From contig JADJHL010000012.1 in assembly GCA_016707585.1 (NCBI GenBank), positions 124,001 to 188,000 on the forward strand: a stretch of 64,000 nucleotides of DNA. Reading direction: 5' to 3'. Below the pieces are notes generated by a model, which saw only the letters and a program-made list of their open reading frames with translations, searched no databases and had not been told where the DNA came from. This document shows, one piece after another, positions 1-9,214 of the stretch. A program made the translations under genes and the position numbers. This DNA is from Ignavibacteriales bacterium (GTDB taxonomy: Bacteria > Bacteroidota > Ignavibacteria > Ignavibacteriales > Ignavibacteriaceae). Within the stretch, counting starts at the first letter, position 1. The number at the start of each line of letters is the position of its first letter.

Positions 1-2748
1 GATGGAATTTTTTATGATGTTCCTGCTGGCAATTTAGATTACAAAAATCCAAACAAATCGCCAATGATTTATAATTTTCGTGATCAAGTTGTGGAAGTGT
101 TACCCAATTTCCGTGTGCACCCAAGTAATTTTTCTCAAAGTGAAGTTCCGATTACAAGAGGCTTGGATCCTAATATTTTATTTGCCTCAGCAAATACTTA
201 TTACTCAAGCACTTCTTTTTTTAGCGAAGGTGTTTATGTCTCTACTGATGGCGGTAATAGCTGGTTTGGAAGTGATAGTTGTAAGGCAGCACCTATATCA
301 GATCATGGCGGTGATCCCGGACCTGGAGTAGGACCTGATGGTAGATTGTATATGTCATATCTGCCCGGCTCTTACGCTTCAATTAAAGCAGCTTATTCAA
401 CCGATTTCGGTAATACCTGGTCAACTGGAGCAGTTCTTCAATCCGGTAGTCAGGATAAAAATCATACTGCTGTTGATAATTCTACTGGTAGTCCTTTTCT
501 TGGTAATGCTTATGTTACCTGGTCAGATTTTACTCAAAGTAACCCATCGGCTACAGTATCCTACACTACAAATGGTGGCGTTAACTGGTCAACTTATCAG
601 CATATAAATACCGTTGCTTCAGGGCACTATTCTCAAGGTGTAAATGGTGCTGTTGGTCCTGATGGTACAGTTTACGTAACCTGGCAAAATCCTGTTGCAG
701 CATCGCCATATACTGGTGACTTTGTAGGTCTTGGAAAATCAACCAATGGCGGTGTTACCTGGACATATAATAATAATATTTATGATTGTAATGGAATAAG
801 AGGTTATCTTGATTTCCCTGGTGGAAACTCAATCAGGGTTAATGATTTTCCTTGGATGGCAATTGATAATACTGGCGGAGCTAGAAACGGATATATGTAT
901 ATCGTTACAGCAGAAAAAAATCTTGCTCCTGCAGGATCTGATGCTGATGTAGTTATGCACATTTCTATGGATGGTGGAGTAACCTGGTCTTCAGGAATAA
1001 GAGTTAACCAGGATGCACCAAATAATGGTCAATATCAATATATGCCTGCTGTTTGTGTTGGTGAAGACGGTGCTGTTAACGTTATTTACTACGATACAAG
1101 AAATGCTACTATCAGCGGCGGAATTCCTGATTCGGCACAGGTTTATGTTTCAAGATCAACAGATGGTGGTACTACTTTTGAGGATTTTTTAGTTAGTGAT
1201 CATAGCTTTAGACCAAAACCAATTTCTGGTTTAGCTGGTGGATACCAGGGAGATTATATTGGTATTGTTGAATCTAATGGTGTTGTTTATCCATATTGGT
1301 GTGATGATATAAGCGGTATTTATCAAGCATGGACAACTCAGGTTGTTTTTGAACCACCTTGTTCAGTTGTTCAAGCTTCAAACCCTACTCCTTCTTCAGG
1401 GACCAATGATGTCTCTATAAATCTTTCTGAACTTAACTGGTCTAATGGTGCAGGTGCAAATACCAACGAACTTTATTTTGGTACAAGCCCAATTTCGTTA
1501 ACTTTGGTTCAGTCCGGTTCTTTGGATAGTACCTGGACTATTACCGCCGGTTATTTGCCATTAGATTATTATACAACTTATTACTGGAAAGTTGTAGAGA
1601 TTGGTGATTCTTGTAACTCAAGTGCAACATTCCAATTTAAAACTATTCAGGATCCTAATTTCCATATGGTTACCGATACTCTTTATCCACAAAGTTTTGA
1701 TTACTGGACAGGTACAGCAAATTCTACAACTAAAACAGATATAAGTTTAGTAAGAACTGTTACACCTGAATTAGGCTGGATGGCTTTTGATATCAGTTCA
1801 ATACCGGATTCTGCTACCATTACATCAGTATCGTTTAATGGTTATGTAAATTTAACCAATTGGCCTTATTGGAGTATTACACCAATGGGAAGTGTTAATC
1901 CAATTACTGACGCAGCAGCAAATATCTTTAACCAGGTAAGCAATAATGCTGATCAGGGTATAGCTTATGTATATTCAAATGAATCATCTTCATTTACAAC
2001 TGGATGGCATACATATTCATTGGAAAGTGGTGCAGTTCCTGATCTTCAAACTGCTGTAGCATCAACCACACAAGATTGGTTTGCTCTTGGTATTTATGAT
2101 CGTGATAATTCAACCACCTACTATATTAATTTTGATGGGTGGAATCAAGCAAATAAACCATACATTGTAGTTGATTACACTTATATTACTCCTGTTGAGC
2201 TTACATCATTTACAGCATCAGCAAATGGTAACAGTGTAAACTTAAGCTGGAATACAGCCACAGAATTAAATAACAGTGGATTTGAAGTTCAGCGAAAATT
2301 AGTAGATGCTGAATATCAAAAAGTTGGATATGTTGCAGGTTTTGGTACAACAACTGAACCAAAATCATATTCATTTGTAGAAAAAGATCTTGCTGCCGGA
2401 AATTATATATACCGATTAAAGCAAGTTGATTTTGATGGATCATTTGAGTACTCAAGTGAAATTAATGTTGAAATCGGCGCGCCTAATACTTATACATTGG
2501 ATCAAAACTATCCAAATCCATTTAACCCAAGTACATTAATTAAGTACTCAGTGGCTCAGGATGGATTTGTAAACGTTTCTGTATTCAATCTAATTGGTGA
2601 AAAAGTTGCAACACTTGTAAACGGAAATGTAAAAGCAGGAAGTTATGAAGTTAACTTTAATGCATCATCATTCTCAAGTGGTGTTTACTTCTACTCAATT
2701 GAAGCAGGCGACTTTAAAGCAGTTCGTAAAATGATGTTAATGAAATAA
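1..2748 (+). CDS. Type IX-secreted sialidase-like beta-propeller protein (5' end outside window)
   Basis: The reading frame is open from base 1, so the true start and signal peptide lie upstream; an internal ATG at 64 is not the likely start. The N-terminal half carries at least six Asp-box (BNR) motifs of the form S-T-D-G-G-x-x-W, e.g. STDGGNSW, TTNGGVNW and SMDGGVTW, typical of sialidase-fold propellers. An Ig/FN3-like module (around NPTPSSGTNDVS) follows, then a stalk-like domain that resembles DNRLRE-type modules, a second FN3-like module (starting PVELTSF), and a type A type IX sorting domain with NYPNPFNPST that ends KMMLMK. It should be exported and anchored or released at the cell surface. 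No catalytic residues for a particular glycan were identified, so enzyme activity is not claimed. The 3' third is nearly duplicated in the gene at 4518. Confidence 0.85.
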   Translation, partial: DGIFYDVPAGNLDYKNPNKSPMIYNFRDQVVEVLPNFRVHPSNFSQSEVPITRGLDPNILFASANTYYSSTSFFSEGVYVSTDGGNSWFGSDSCKAAPISDHGGDPGPGVGPDGRLYMSYLPGSYASIKAAYSTDFGNTWSTGAVLQSGSQDKNHTAVDNSTGSPFLGNAYVTWSDFTQSNPSATVSYTTNGGVNWSTYQHINTVASGHYSQGVNGAVGPDGTVYVTWQNPVAASPYTGDFVGLGKSTNGGVTWTYNNNIYDCNGIRGYLDFPGGNSIRVNDFPWMAIDNTGGARNGYMYIVTAEKNLAPAGSDADVVMHISMDGGVTWSSGIRVNQDAPNNGQYQYMPAVCVGEDGAVNVIYYDTRNATISGGIPDSAQVYVSRSTDGGTTFEDFLVSDHSFRPKPISGLAGGYQGDYIGIVESNGVVYPYWCDDISGIYQAWTTQVVFEPPCSVVQASNPTPSSGTNDVSINLSELNWSNGAGANTNELYFGTSPISLTLVQSGSLDSTWTITAGYLPLDYYTTYYWKVVEIGDSCNSSATFQFKTIQDPNFHMVTDTLYPQSFDYWTGTANSTTKTDISLVRTVTPELGWMAFDISSIPDSATITSVSFNGYVNLTNWPYWSITPMGSVNPITDAAANIFNQVSNNADQGIAYVYSNESSSFTTGWHTYSLESGAVPDLQTAVASTTQDWFALGIYDRDNSTTYYINFDGWNQANKPYIVVDYTYITPVELTSFTASANGNSVNLSWNTATELNNSGFEVQRKLVDAEYQKVGYVAGFGTTTEPKSYSFVEKDLAAGNYIYRLKQVDFDGSFEYSSEINVEIGAPNTYTLDQNYPNPFNPSTLIKYSVAQDGFVNVSVFNLIGEKVATLVNGNVKAGSYEVNFNASSFSSGVYFYSIEAGDFKAVRKMMLMK

Positions 2749-2776
2749 GAAACGTAAAACGAAAAACGTTAAACGA

Positions 2777-2807
2777 AAAAGCGAGCCAAATGGCTCGCTT
2801 TTTTTTA
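2777..2807 (+). terminator. Rho-independent terminator
   Basis: Hairpin GCGAGCCA-AA-TGGCTCGC preceded by A's and followed by a run of eight T's, 30 bases after the stop of the first gene. Near-identical hairpins follow the genes ending at 7415 and 9055. Confidence 0.85.
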
Positions 2808-2834
2808 TTTTGAATAATATATTGAAATTAACTT

Positions 2835-4124
2835 TTATCTAAGCAACAACATTTTTTTAGTTTCAACAGATGATCCAGCTTTAAGTTGATAGAAATAGAT
2901 ACCTGATGATGGTTGATGTTTGATAGTTGATGTATTGAATAAAGTTTCATGATTTCCTGCAGGTTTATATTCATCAACGAGCGTTGCAACTTCATTTCCT
3001 AAAACATCATAAACTTTAAGAGTTTGCCAACTGCTTACTAAAGATTGCCAACTGATTTTTGTACTGGGATTAAAAGGATTTGGATAATTCTGAAATAAGC
3101 TAAATGAAGAAGGAAAATTATTAATGTTGTAATCTGAAACATCAGTGGGATTATACTTGAATTTTAAAATTACACCACTATCACCAACAGCAAAACCATG
3201 TAATGAATCCGTAAAAACTAAATCATAAATCGCGGCATTGTTTAAAGTATTATTAACATTCCAAGTTTTACCCGAATCCACAGAAACAATAAATTTACTT
3301 TCTGATCCCAGGCATGCCCAAGCTTCATTTTTTTTTCTGAATGACAATCCTGTTGCTGTACCTAAGAAGCCAGGTAGTTCATAAATCCAGTTGTCACCTC
3401 CATCTGAAGTTCTGGCTATTGCTGCTCCATACTCAAAATCACCGCCTACACCAATTATATTTAATGAATCAATAAAATGTAATTCCCGAAGTGGTTCAAA
3501 TCCCATACTTTTAGAAGACCAGTTTAAACCTGCATCCGTTGTTTTCCAAATAACTCCAATTAAATCATGCATACCCCCACAAGCAAAACCATATTGTTTA
3601 GAAAAGAAAAGAATTTTTTGAACTGGCAGATCAGAATAATCGCCATTAAACCGAGGAGAATTCCAGGTCACACCACCATCAGAGGTACCATAAAAGGCTT
3701 GAGATGGGCTTCCTACAATCCAACCATTTAATGAATTAAGAAAGAAAATTGAATGAAAGAATTTATTTTCAATACTAAAAAATTCTTTTGTCCATGTATT
3801 ACCAGCATTGGTGGTTTTTAATAAATAGGATCCAAAAACAGAATCGAATCTTGCGGATGTAGCATATCCAATATCGCTGTTTAGAAAAAAAACATCTTGA
3901 ATTAACTCAGAAACATCTGAATTTTGAACTGTCCAATTCGTTCCACCATTTGAAGTATGAATTATTAATCCTGAATCTCCGGCGGCCCAACAATTTAGAC
4001 TATCAATACAAAATAATTTTTGAATTTTAAGTGAAGTTGGTGAATTTAATTTTATCCACTCGTTTTGTGAATATAACAGGTTGGAAGCAACTAGAAACAA
4101 AATTATGAGAAAAAATCTTTTCAT
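2835..4124 (-). CDS. YCF48/BNR-like photosystem-stability-type repeat protein with type IX sorting domain
   Basis: A secreted protein of about 429 residues. The ATG at 4124 is preferred over the upstream in-frame ATG at 4151 because it directly precedes a signal peptide (MKRFFLIILFLVASNLLYSQ). The body contains repeated modules of the form W-x-A-G-D-S-G-x-I with T-S-N-G-G-x-x-W and T-D-A-G-x-x-W, the pattern of YCF48-like/BNR propellers (roughly residues 20-320). The C-terminus is a type IX sorting domain (NYPNPFNPSTKI ... KKMLLLR). Oddly, the sorting domain holds two short repetitive additions (SLVSSWQTL, and IKHQPSS before GIYFYQL) that look like inserted repetitive DNA read in frame. Its substrate or role is unknown; surface display is inferred from the sorting domain. 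Confidence 0.8.
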   Translation of the reverse strand: MKRFFLIILFLVASNLLYSQNEWIKLNSPTSLKIQKLFCIDSLNCWAAGDSGLIIHTSNGGTNWTVQNSDVSELIQDVFFLNSDIGYATSARFDSVFGSYLLKTTNAGNTWTKEFFSIENKFFHSIFFLNSLNGWIVGSPSQAFYGTSDGGVTWNSPRFNGDYSDLPVQKILFFSKQYGFACGGMHDLIGVIWKTTDAGLNWSSKSMGFEPLRELHFIDSLNIIGVGGDFEYGAAIARTSDGGDNWIYELPGFLGTATGLSFRKKNEAWACLGSESKFIVSVDSGKTWNVNNTLNNAAIYDLVFTDSLHGFAVGDSGVILKFKYNPTDVSDYNINNFPSSFSLFQNYPNPFNPSTKISWQSLVSSWQTLKVYDVLGNEVATLVDEYKPAGNHETLFNTSTIKHQPSSGIYFYQLKAGSSVETKKMLLLR

Positions 4125-4517
4125 AAAACTATTTAAAAAAGTTAAATCCAATTTTCGTAATTAATTCTAAATTAAATATAATTGATATAATAAAATACCA
4201 AGTGACAACATTAAACTTAAAATAATTCCACCATCGCCTTACTTTAGAATGGAATATATTTTTAATTAATTAAAGTGGAAATATCAAATATTAGGTATAA
4301 TTACTTGTTACTTCTTATGTAAAAGTAACTGTCTAAATAGACATAACATCGTAAATGAAGAATTTTTGAAGTAGTTTATCTTCATTTTATAGTGGTATAA
4401 TATTTTATATAAGAAATACTTTTTAATTAATTCTTTATAATTTTGTTTCAACCCAAAAGTATTTTTACCTAATTTTATTTTATCTTTTTACACATTATAA
4501 AAGAAAGGAACATTTCA
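4125..4517. other. AT-rich intergenic region between divergent genes
   Basis: About 390 bases between two divergently transcribed secreted-protein genes, very AT-rich, with no plausible ORF or hairpin-T-tract. It must contain promoters for both directions, but no element could be assigned with confidence. Confidence 0.5.
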
Positions 4518-7415
4518 ATGATAAATTTACACTTACGTTGGATTTATGTTGCTGCATTCTTTTTACTGACTAACTTTGTATTTGCACAAAGTGAAGTACT
4601 TTCCAATCCAACAGTTTCACAGCCAATTAATATGGGTGTTTCGCAAGCAATGCGTGATATGCCATTAACAACTCCAAAAACAATTGAGAATTGGATTAAT
4701 GGGATTATTCCACTAAGAAAAGCATTCAATAGTGAAGTAATTAAAGTTGAACGCGATGGTTCTGTACTAGAATACAATGGTCCTTTTGGTGTAACTGGTA
4801 TAACAAAGAATTTTAATGGTGTTGGTGCTGGAGGATATGCTCCACCGGATGCAAGTGGCGATGTTGGTCCTAATCATTATGTTCAGATGGTAAATGTTCA
4901 AACCCAGATATGGGACAAGAATGGAAATTCTTTAGCTGGTCCTTTTGATAATAGTAATTTCTGGGCAGGATTACCTGGTCCATGGTCTGGATCAAACGAT
5001 GGTGATCCAATAGTTCTTTATGATGAAATTGCAAACAGGTGGATGGTTAGCCAGTTTGCTTTACCAAACTATCCTAATGGGCCTTTCTATATTTTAATTG
5101 CAGTTTCAACTACTGCAGATCCAACAGGTTCTTATTATCAATATGCTTATTCGTTCCCTAATATGCCTGATTATCCAAAATTTGGAATTTGGCCGGATGG
5201 ATACTATATGACTGCAAACGTATTTGCTTCAGGTACCGGAAATTATTCAGGAACCTACGCTGCAGTTTTTGATAGAAATACAATGTTAGCTGGCGGTACA
5301 GCTACAATGCAATATTTTTCTAATTCCACTGCTACCTGGTCCTTGTTACCAGCAGATTGTGATGGCGTTTTTCCTGCAGTAGGTACACCTAATTATTTTC
5401 TTGCAACTTACAATGGTTCGGGTACAGGGAATACAAATTTAGATATTTATCAATTTCATGTTGATTGGGTGACTCCTGCAAACTCAACATTTACAGGACC
5501 TACTTTTATAACTACTCCGGCATTTAGTGAGGCTGATCCTAGTCCTCAGCTTGGTACCACTCAAACATTAGATAATCTTTCAGATAGACCAATGAACCGT
5601 TTGCAATATAGAAATTTTGGTAGCTATGAAACTATGGTAGTTTGTCAAACTGTTAATGCTGGCTCAGGACGAGCAGGTATGCGTTGGTGGGAACTACAAA
5701 AATCAACTGGAAGCTGGGGCATTTATCAAGAAGGTACTTATGCACCATCCGATGGTTTGTATAGATGGATGGGAAGCATTGCAATGGATGAAAATGGAAG
5801 CATTGCACTTGGATATTCAACTTCAGGCTCAACAATTCATCCTGATATAAGATTCACAGGAAGATTTGCTTCTGATCCACTTGGTGTTATGACGATGGAT
5901 GAAACTGTAATTTATGCCGGTGCAGGATCTCAAACAAGTGGACTATCTCGATGGGGTGATTATACACAAATGGTTGTTGATCCTACAGCATCTGGAACTT
6001 TCTGGTACACAAACCAATACATTCCATCAAATGGAACATTTAATTGGAATACAAGAATTGCGGCTTTTAATTTTAGCGCTCCTTGTCCGGTTGGCTATCC
6101 GTCAAGTCCAAATCCTGTTGATGGCGCAACAAATGTTTCAGCCAATCTTCCACAATTAAGCTGGACAAACGGCGCAGGTTCAGTTTCATCTGAACTTTAC
6201 TTTGGAACTGATCCTTTAAGTTTATCTCTTGTTCAAAGTGGTGGTTTATATTCTTCGTGGAATATTACATCGTTACCTTTGGAATATTCAACTAAATATT
6301 ATTGGCAGGTTGTTAATGCAAATGATACTTGCAGTAATTCTAATCCGGTTGTATGGAATTTTACAACTGAAGCCGATCCTAATATTGTTACACTATTTAC
6401 TGAACCTTTTCCAAATTTTAATAATTGGACTGCTGTTGGACCATTAGGTATGACAAACTGGACAATTGAATCATCTAATAATGCAGGCGGTACTGCGCCA
6501 GAATTACAAATGGATTATGATCCAAGTTTCAATGGAACATCAAAAATAAGATCTATCGTTATTACTGTACCTAGTAATACGGAATTATCTTTAAGTTTCC
6601 AGTGGGCACTTGATTGGTATTCAAATCCAAGTGGAACTATAGGTATTGCTGCAACATATGATGGTGGAACTACAAGTAGTACAATTTGGTCAGTAGATAA
6701 CCCAACTGCAAATGTGGGTCCTGAAAACATTTTAACCAGTTTTACAACCCCAACATTAACAGAATCTGCAAATCTACAATTAGAAATATTTTTCACGGGA
6801 AATTCTTTTAATATCGATTACATATACTTCGACGATATTGTTCTCCACTATATAGTTCCGGTTGAGCTAACTTCTTTTACTGCTAATGTTTTAAGCAATA
6901 CTGTAAGCTTAAAATGGAATACAGCTACTGAATTAAACAACAGCGGTTTTGAAATTCAAAGAAAAGCAGATAACAGTGATTTTGTTAAAGTTGGATATGT
7001 TGCCGGTTTTGGTACAACCACAGAACCTAAAGTATATTCATTTATAGAAAAAGATCTTGCTAATGGAAATTATACATACAGATTAAAGCAAGTTGATTTT
7101 AACGGATCATTTGAATATTCAAATGAAATAAATGTTGAAGTTGTTGCTCCAGTTAAATACAGTTTGGATCAAAATTATCCAAATCCATTTAACCCAAGTA
7201 CATTAATAAAGTACTCAGTAGCAAAAGATGGATTTGTTAATGTTTCTGTATTCAATTTAATTGGTGAAAAAGTTGCAACACTTGTAAACGGAAATGTAAA
7301 AGCAGGAAGTTATGAAGTTAACTTTAATGCTTCATCATTCTCAAGCGGTGTTTATTTCTATTCAATAGAAGCAGGCGACTTTAAAGCAGTTCGTAAGATG
7401 ATGTTGATGAAATAA
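4518..7415 (+). CDS. Large type IX-secreted surface protein
   Basis: 965 residues with a clear signal peptide (MINLHLRWIYVAAFFLLTNF, cleaved near FAQ). The start is preceded by GAAAGGAAC, a usable ribosome binding site. Residues ~90-520 form a large domain with motifs APPDASGDVGPNHYVQMVN and DGDPIVLYDEIANRWMVSQF, recognisable as a recurring secreted module in Bacteroidota but of unknown function. An Ig/FN3-like module (~530-620), a MAM/jelly-roll-like segment, an FN3-like module (PVELTSF) and the type IX sorting domain follow. The last ~180 residues are nearly identical to the end of the first gene, which points to recent modular duplication or gene conversion. Extracellular location is inferred. 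Confidence 0.82.
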   Translation: MINLHLRWIYVAAFFLLTNFVFAQSEVLSNPTVSQPINMGVSQAMRDMPLTTPKTIENWINGIIPLRKAFNSEVIKVERDGSVLEYNGPFGVTGITKNFNGVGAGGYAPPDASGDVGPNHYVQMVNVQTQIWDKNGNSLAGPFDNSNFWAGLPGPWSGSNDGDPIVLYDEIANRWMVSQFALPNYPNGPFYILIAVSTTADPTGSYYQYAYSFPNMPDYPKFGIWPDGYYMTANVFASGTGNYSGTYAAVFDRNTMLAGGTATMQYFSNSTATWSLLPADCDGVFPAVGTPNYFLATYNGSGTGNTNLDIYQFHVDWVTPANSTFTGPTFITTPAFSEADPSPQLGTTQTLDNLSDRPMNRLQYRNFGSYETMVVCQTVNAGSGRAGMRWWELQKSTGSWGIYQEGTYAPSDGLYRWMGSIAMDENGSIALGYSTSGSTIHPDIRFTGRFASDPLGVMTMDETVIYAGAGSQTSGLSRWGDYTQMVVDPTASGTFWYTNQYIPSNGTFNWNTRIAAFNFSAPCPVGYPSSPNPVDGATNVSANLPQLSWTNGAGSVSSELYFGTDPLSLSLVQSGGLYSSWNITSLPLEYSTKYYWQVVNANDTCSNSNPVVWNFTTEADPNIVTLFTEPFPNFNNWTAVGPLGMTNWTIESSNNAGGTAPELQMDYDPSFNGTSKIRSIVITVPSNTELSLSFQWALDWYSNPSGTIGIAATYDGGTTSSTIWSVDNPTANVGPENILTSFTTPTLTESANLQLEIFFTGNSFNIDYIYFDDIVLHYIVPVELTSFTANVLSNTVSLKWNTATELNNSGFEIQRKADNSDFVKVGYVAGFGTTTEPKVYSFIEKDLANGNYTYRLKQVDFNGSFEYSNEINVEVVAPVKYSLDQNYPNPFNPSTLIKYSVAKDGFVNVSVFNLIGEKVATLVNGNVKAGSYEVNFNASSFSSGVYFYSIEAGDFKAVRKMMLMK

Positions 7416-7420
7416 TTTTT

Positions 7421-7500
7421 CGTAGCTCAGGTTTCCAAACCTGAGGATATTGTTTTTCGTTATTATAAAAAATCGCAGGACTGGAGTCCTGCGCTACAGC
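7421..7500. repeat. REP-like double hairpin
   Basis: Two perfect hairpins, CTCAGGTTT-CC-AAACCTGAG (7426-7445) and CGCAGGACT-GG-AGTCCTGCG (7474-7493), flanked by complementary GTAGC (7422-7426) and GCTAC (7493-7497) so the whole element could fold as a cruciform. It lies in the 3' intergenic space before the terminator and resembles the dispersed REP/BIME-type elements of this lineage. Confidence 0.7.
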
Positions 7501-7508
7501 TAAAAATT

Positions 7509-7537
7509 AAAAGCGAGCCAAATGGCTCGCTTTTTTT
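7509..7537 (+). terminator. Rho-independent terminator
   Basis: Hairpin GCGAGCCA-AA-TGGCTCGC followed by seven T's, the same sequence as the terminator after the first gene. It ends transcription of the 4518 gene just upstream of the next gene. Confidence 0.85.
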
Positions 7538-7582
7538 ATTTTATTTTCTTACGTTTCAGAACACATTTTATAGGGGCTCGCC

Positions 7583-9055
7583 ATGAAAAAAATATTTATA
7601 GTTTTTGTGTTGTTATTGCAGGGTTCAATCTTATCGCAAACCAACTTTATCAGGCAAATCACCAGTGGTGATTTTGATGCAAGAAATCCGTTTATCTATA
7701 AAGATGAATACGATTTTACCAAGAGTCCGGTTTTCTTCGAATTGCATAAAGAAAACTTTTCCAACATTTATTACAAAAAGTATAATCCTAGTCTAGAAGA
7801 ATTTGAAGATACTGTAGCATTGACATGGGGAAGTTTTGTGAATTTAAATCCTTCATTTCATCCAAATATTGGGCTTATATATCAAACCAATCAAAGTGGA
7901 AATTTTGATATAGTATTTATACCCGATAGTGAAGGAGTTTTGGGCAATACAAAATTTCTTACTACTTCTACTGAAAATGAAATCAATCCTAAATTTTTTG
8001 AAAAAACTGAGGATTATGATTGGTTCTTTCAAGACTCAACTAATTTATTGTTTATGCGCAATAATGATATTATTTATTTGAATTATAAAAATAATATTGT
8101 AACTGAGGAAGTAATATTTCACAGCGATTCACAATTTATTTATTCCGACTTTCTTGGAATAGAAAATAATATTTTTTGGGCTGATAGAGGATTTTACATA
8201 TTTGCGATAGAAAGTGAAAATCCTGGAATCAAACGAATAGTTAGGAAATATAAACCTTACGACGGGCAAGTTGAAAATAAAATCATATTAAAAGATTCCT
8301 GTAATTGTAACGATTTAAGTTTGCAATATTCTACTTATAATATCTTAGGTTTATTTTATACAGATATAGTTCAGGATGAAAGAAGATATTATGTAATTGA
8401 ATATCCTTATGTCTGGTTGTATCAAACATTTTATTTAAATATAGAACACGATGGAAACTTGTCGGATTTTGATGTTTATCGTCTAAATATTATAACTCAA
8501 AGAAACGAGAAATTTTATGAGCCTGATCTATATACGCCATACTCTTACTCTCTTGAAAAGCATGATTCGATATATGTTCGATTCAATATATATGATTTGA
8601 ATATTTTTGATAGGGACAGTTTACATCATATTGCAGTTGAAAATCCGAACCTAGCAATTGGTTCACTCGGTTCAAATAATTATGGAATAATAGTGTACAC
8701 TGTTTGGGAAGATAGTATAGATGGACACATTCAACTTTTTGGAACACCAGCTCACTTACAACCTGGTGCAGTTGATGATGAATCTATTGCAAATGATTTT
8801 GTGCTTTATCAAAACTATCCAAATCCATTTAATCCTGAAACTAAGATTGAATACAAATTACTGCAAGCTTCTGATGTAAAGTTTAATGTCTTTAACATTC
8901 TTGGAGAAAAAGTTTTTGAGCAAAACTTTGGCTATCAAACTGCCGGCAGTTACAAAGTAAATTTTGATGGAGAGAATTTACCAAGCGGAGTTTATGTTTA
9001 TTCGATCTATACAAATGAAAATAGACTAAGCAGAAAAATGATGTTGATGAAGTAA
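7583..9055 (+). CDS. Type IX-secreted protein, possible beta-propeller
   Basis: 490 residues. The signal peptide is MKKIFIVFVLLLQGSILSQ and the C-terminus is a type IX sorting domain (NYPNPFNPETKIEYKL ... RKMMLMK). The middle (~20-390) has spaced Trp/Asp/Asn-rich strands with phrases such as NPSFHPNIGLIYQTNQSGNFDIVF, which resemble WD40-like/TolB-type propeller blades; this is a weak assignment. It sits between terminators and is probably a single transcription unit. Function is unknown; likely a surface-exposed or released protein. Confidence 0.75.
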   Translation: MKKIFIVFVLLLQGSILSQTNFIRQITSGDFDARNPFIYKDEYDFTKSPVFFELHKENFSNIYYKKYNPSLEEFEDTVALTWGSFVNLNPSFHPNIGLIYQTNQSGNFDIVFIPDSEGVLGNTKFLTTSTENEINPKFFEKTEDYDWFFQDSTNLLFMRNNDIIYLNYKNNIVTEEVIFHSDSQFIYSDFLGIENNIFWADRGFYIFAIESENPGIKRIVRKYKPYDGQVENKIILKDSCNCNDLSLQYSTYNILGLFYTDIVQDERRYYVIEYPYVWLYQTFYLNIEHDGNLSDFDVYRLNIITQRNEKFYEPDLYTPYSYSLEKHDSIYVRFNIYDLNIFDRDSLHHIAVENPNLAIGSLGSNNYGIIVYTVWEDSIDGHIQLFGTPAHLQPGAVDDESIANDFVLYQNYPNPFNPETKIEYKLLQASDVKFNVFNILGEKVFEQNFGYQTAGSYKVNFDGENLPSGVYVYSIYTNENRLSRKMMLMK

Positions 9056-9090
9056 GGCTCTAGATGTAAGATGCTAGAGGCAAGAAGTTA

Positions 9091-9121
9091 AAAAGCGGGC
9101 TAAATGGCTCGCTTTTTTTTG
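9091..9121 (+). terminator. Rho-independent terminator
   Basis: Hairpin AAAAGCGGGCTAAATGGCTC followed by GC and a run of T's. It is a slightly diverged copy of the hairpins at 2777 and 7509 (G-T pairing in the stem). Confidence 0.8.
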
Positions 9122-9214
9122 TCATCACGATCCCGATCTATCGGGAGAAGTGATCTGTCAAATAATTCGGTAGATTGCTTCGCTCAAAGATTCGCTCGCA
9201 ATGAAGTGCTTAAG
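9122..9214. repeat. REP-like intergenic element
   Basis: Contains TCCCGA-TCTA-TCGGGA (9131-9146) and the motifs GCTTCGCTCAAAGATTCGCT and CGCAATGA, the kind of dispersed intergenic repeat common in this group. It lies between convergent genes and no coding potential is seen. Confidence 0.55.
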
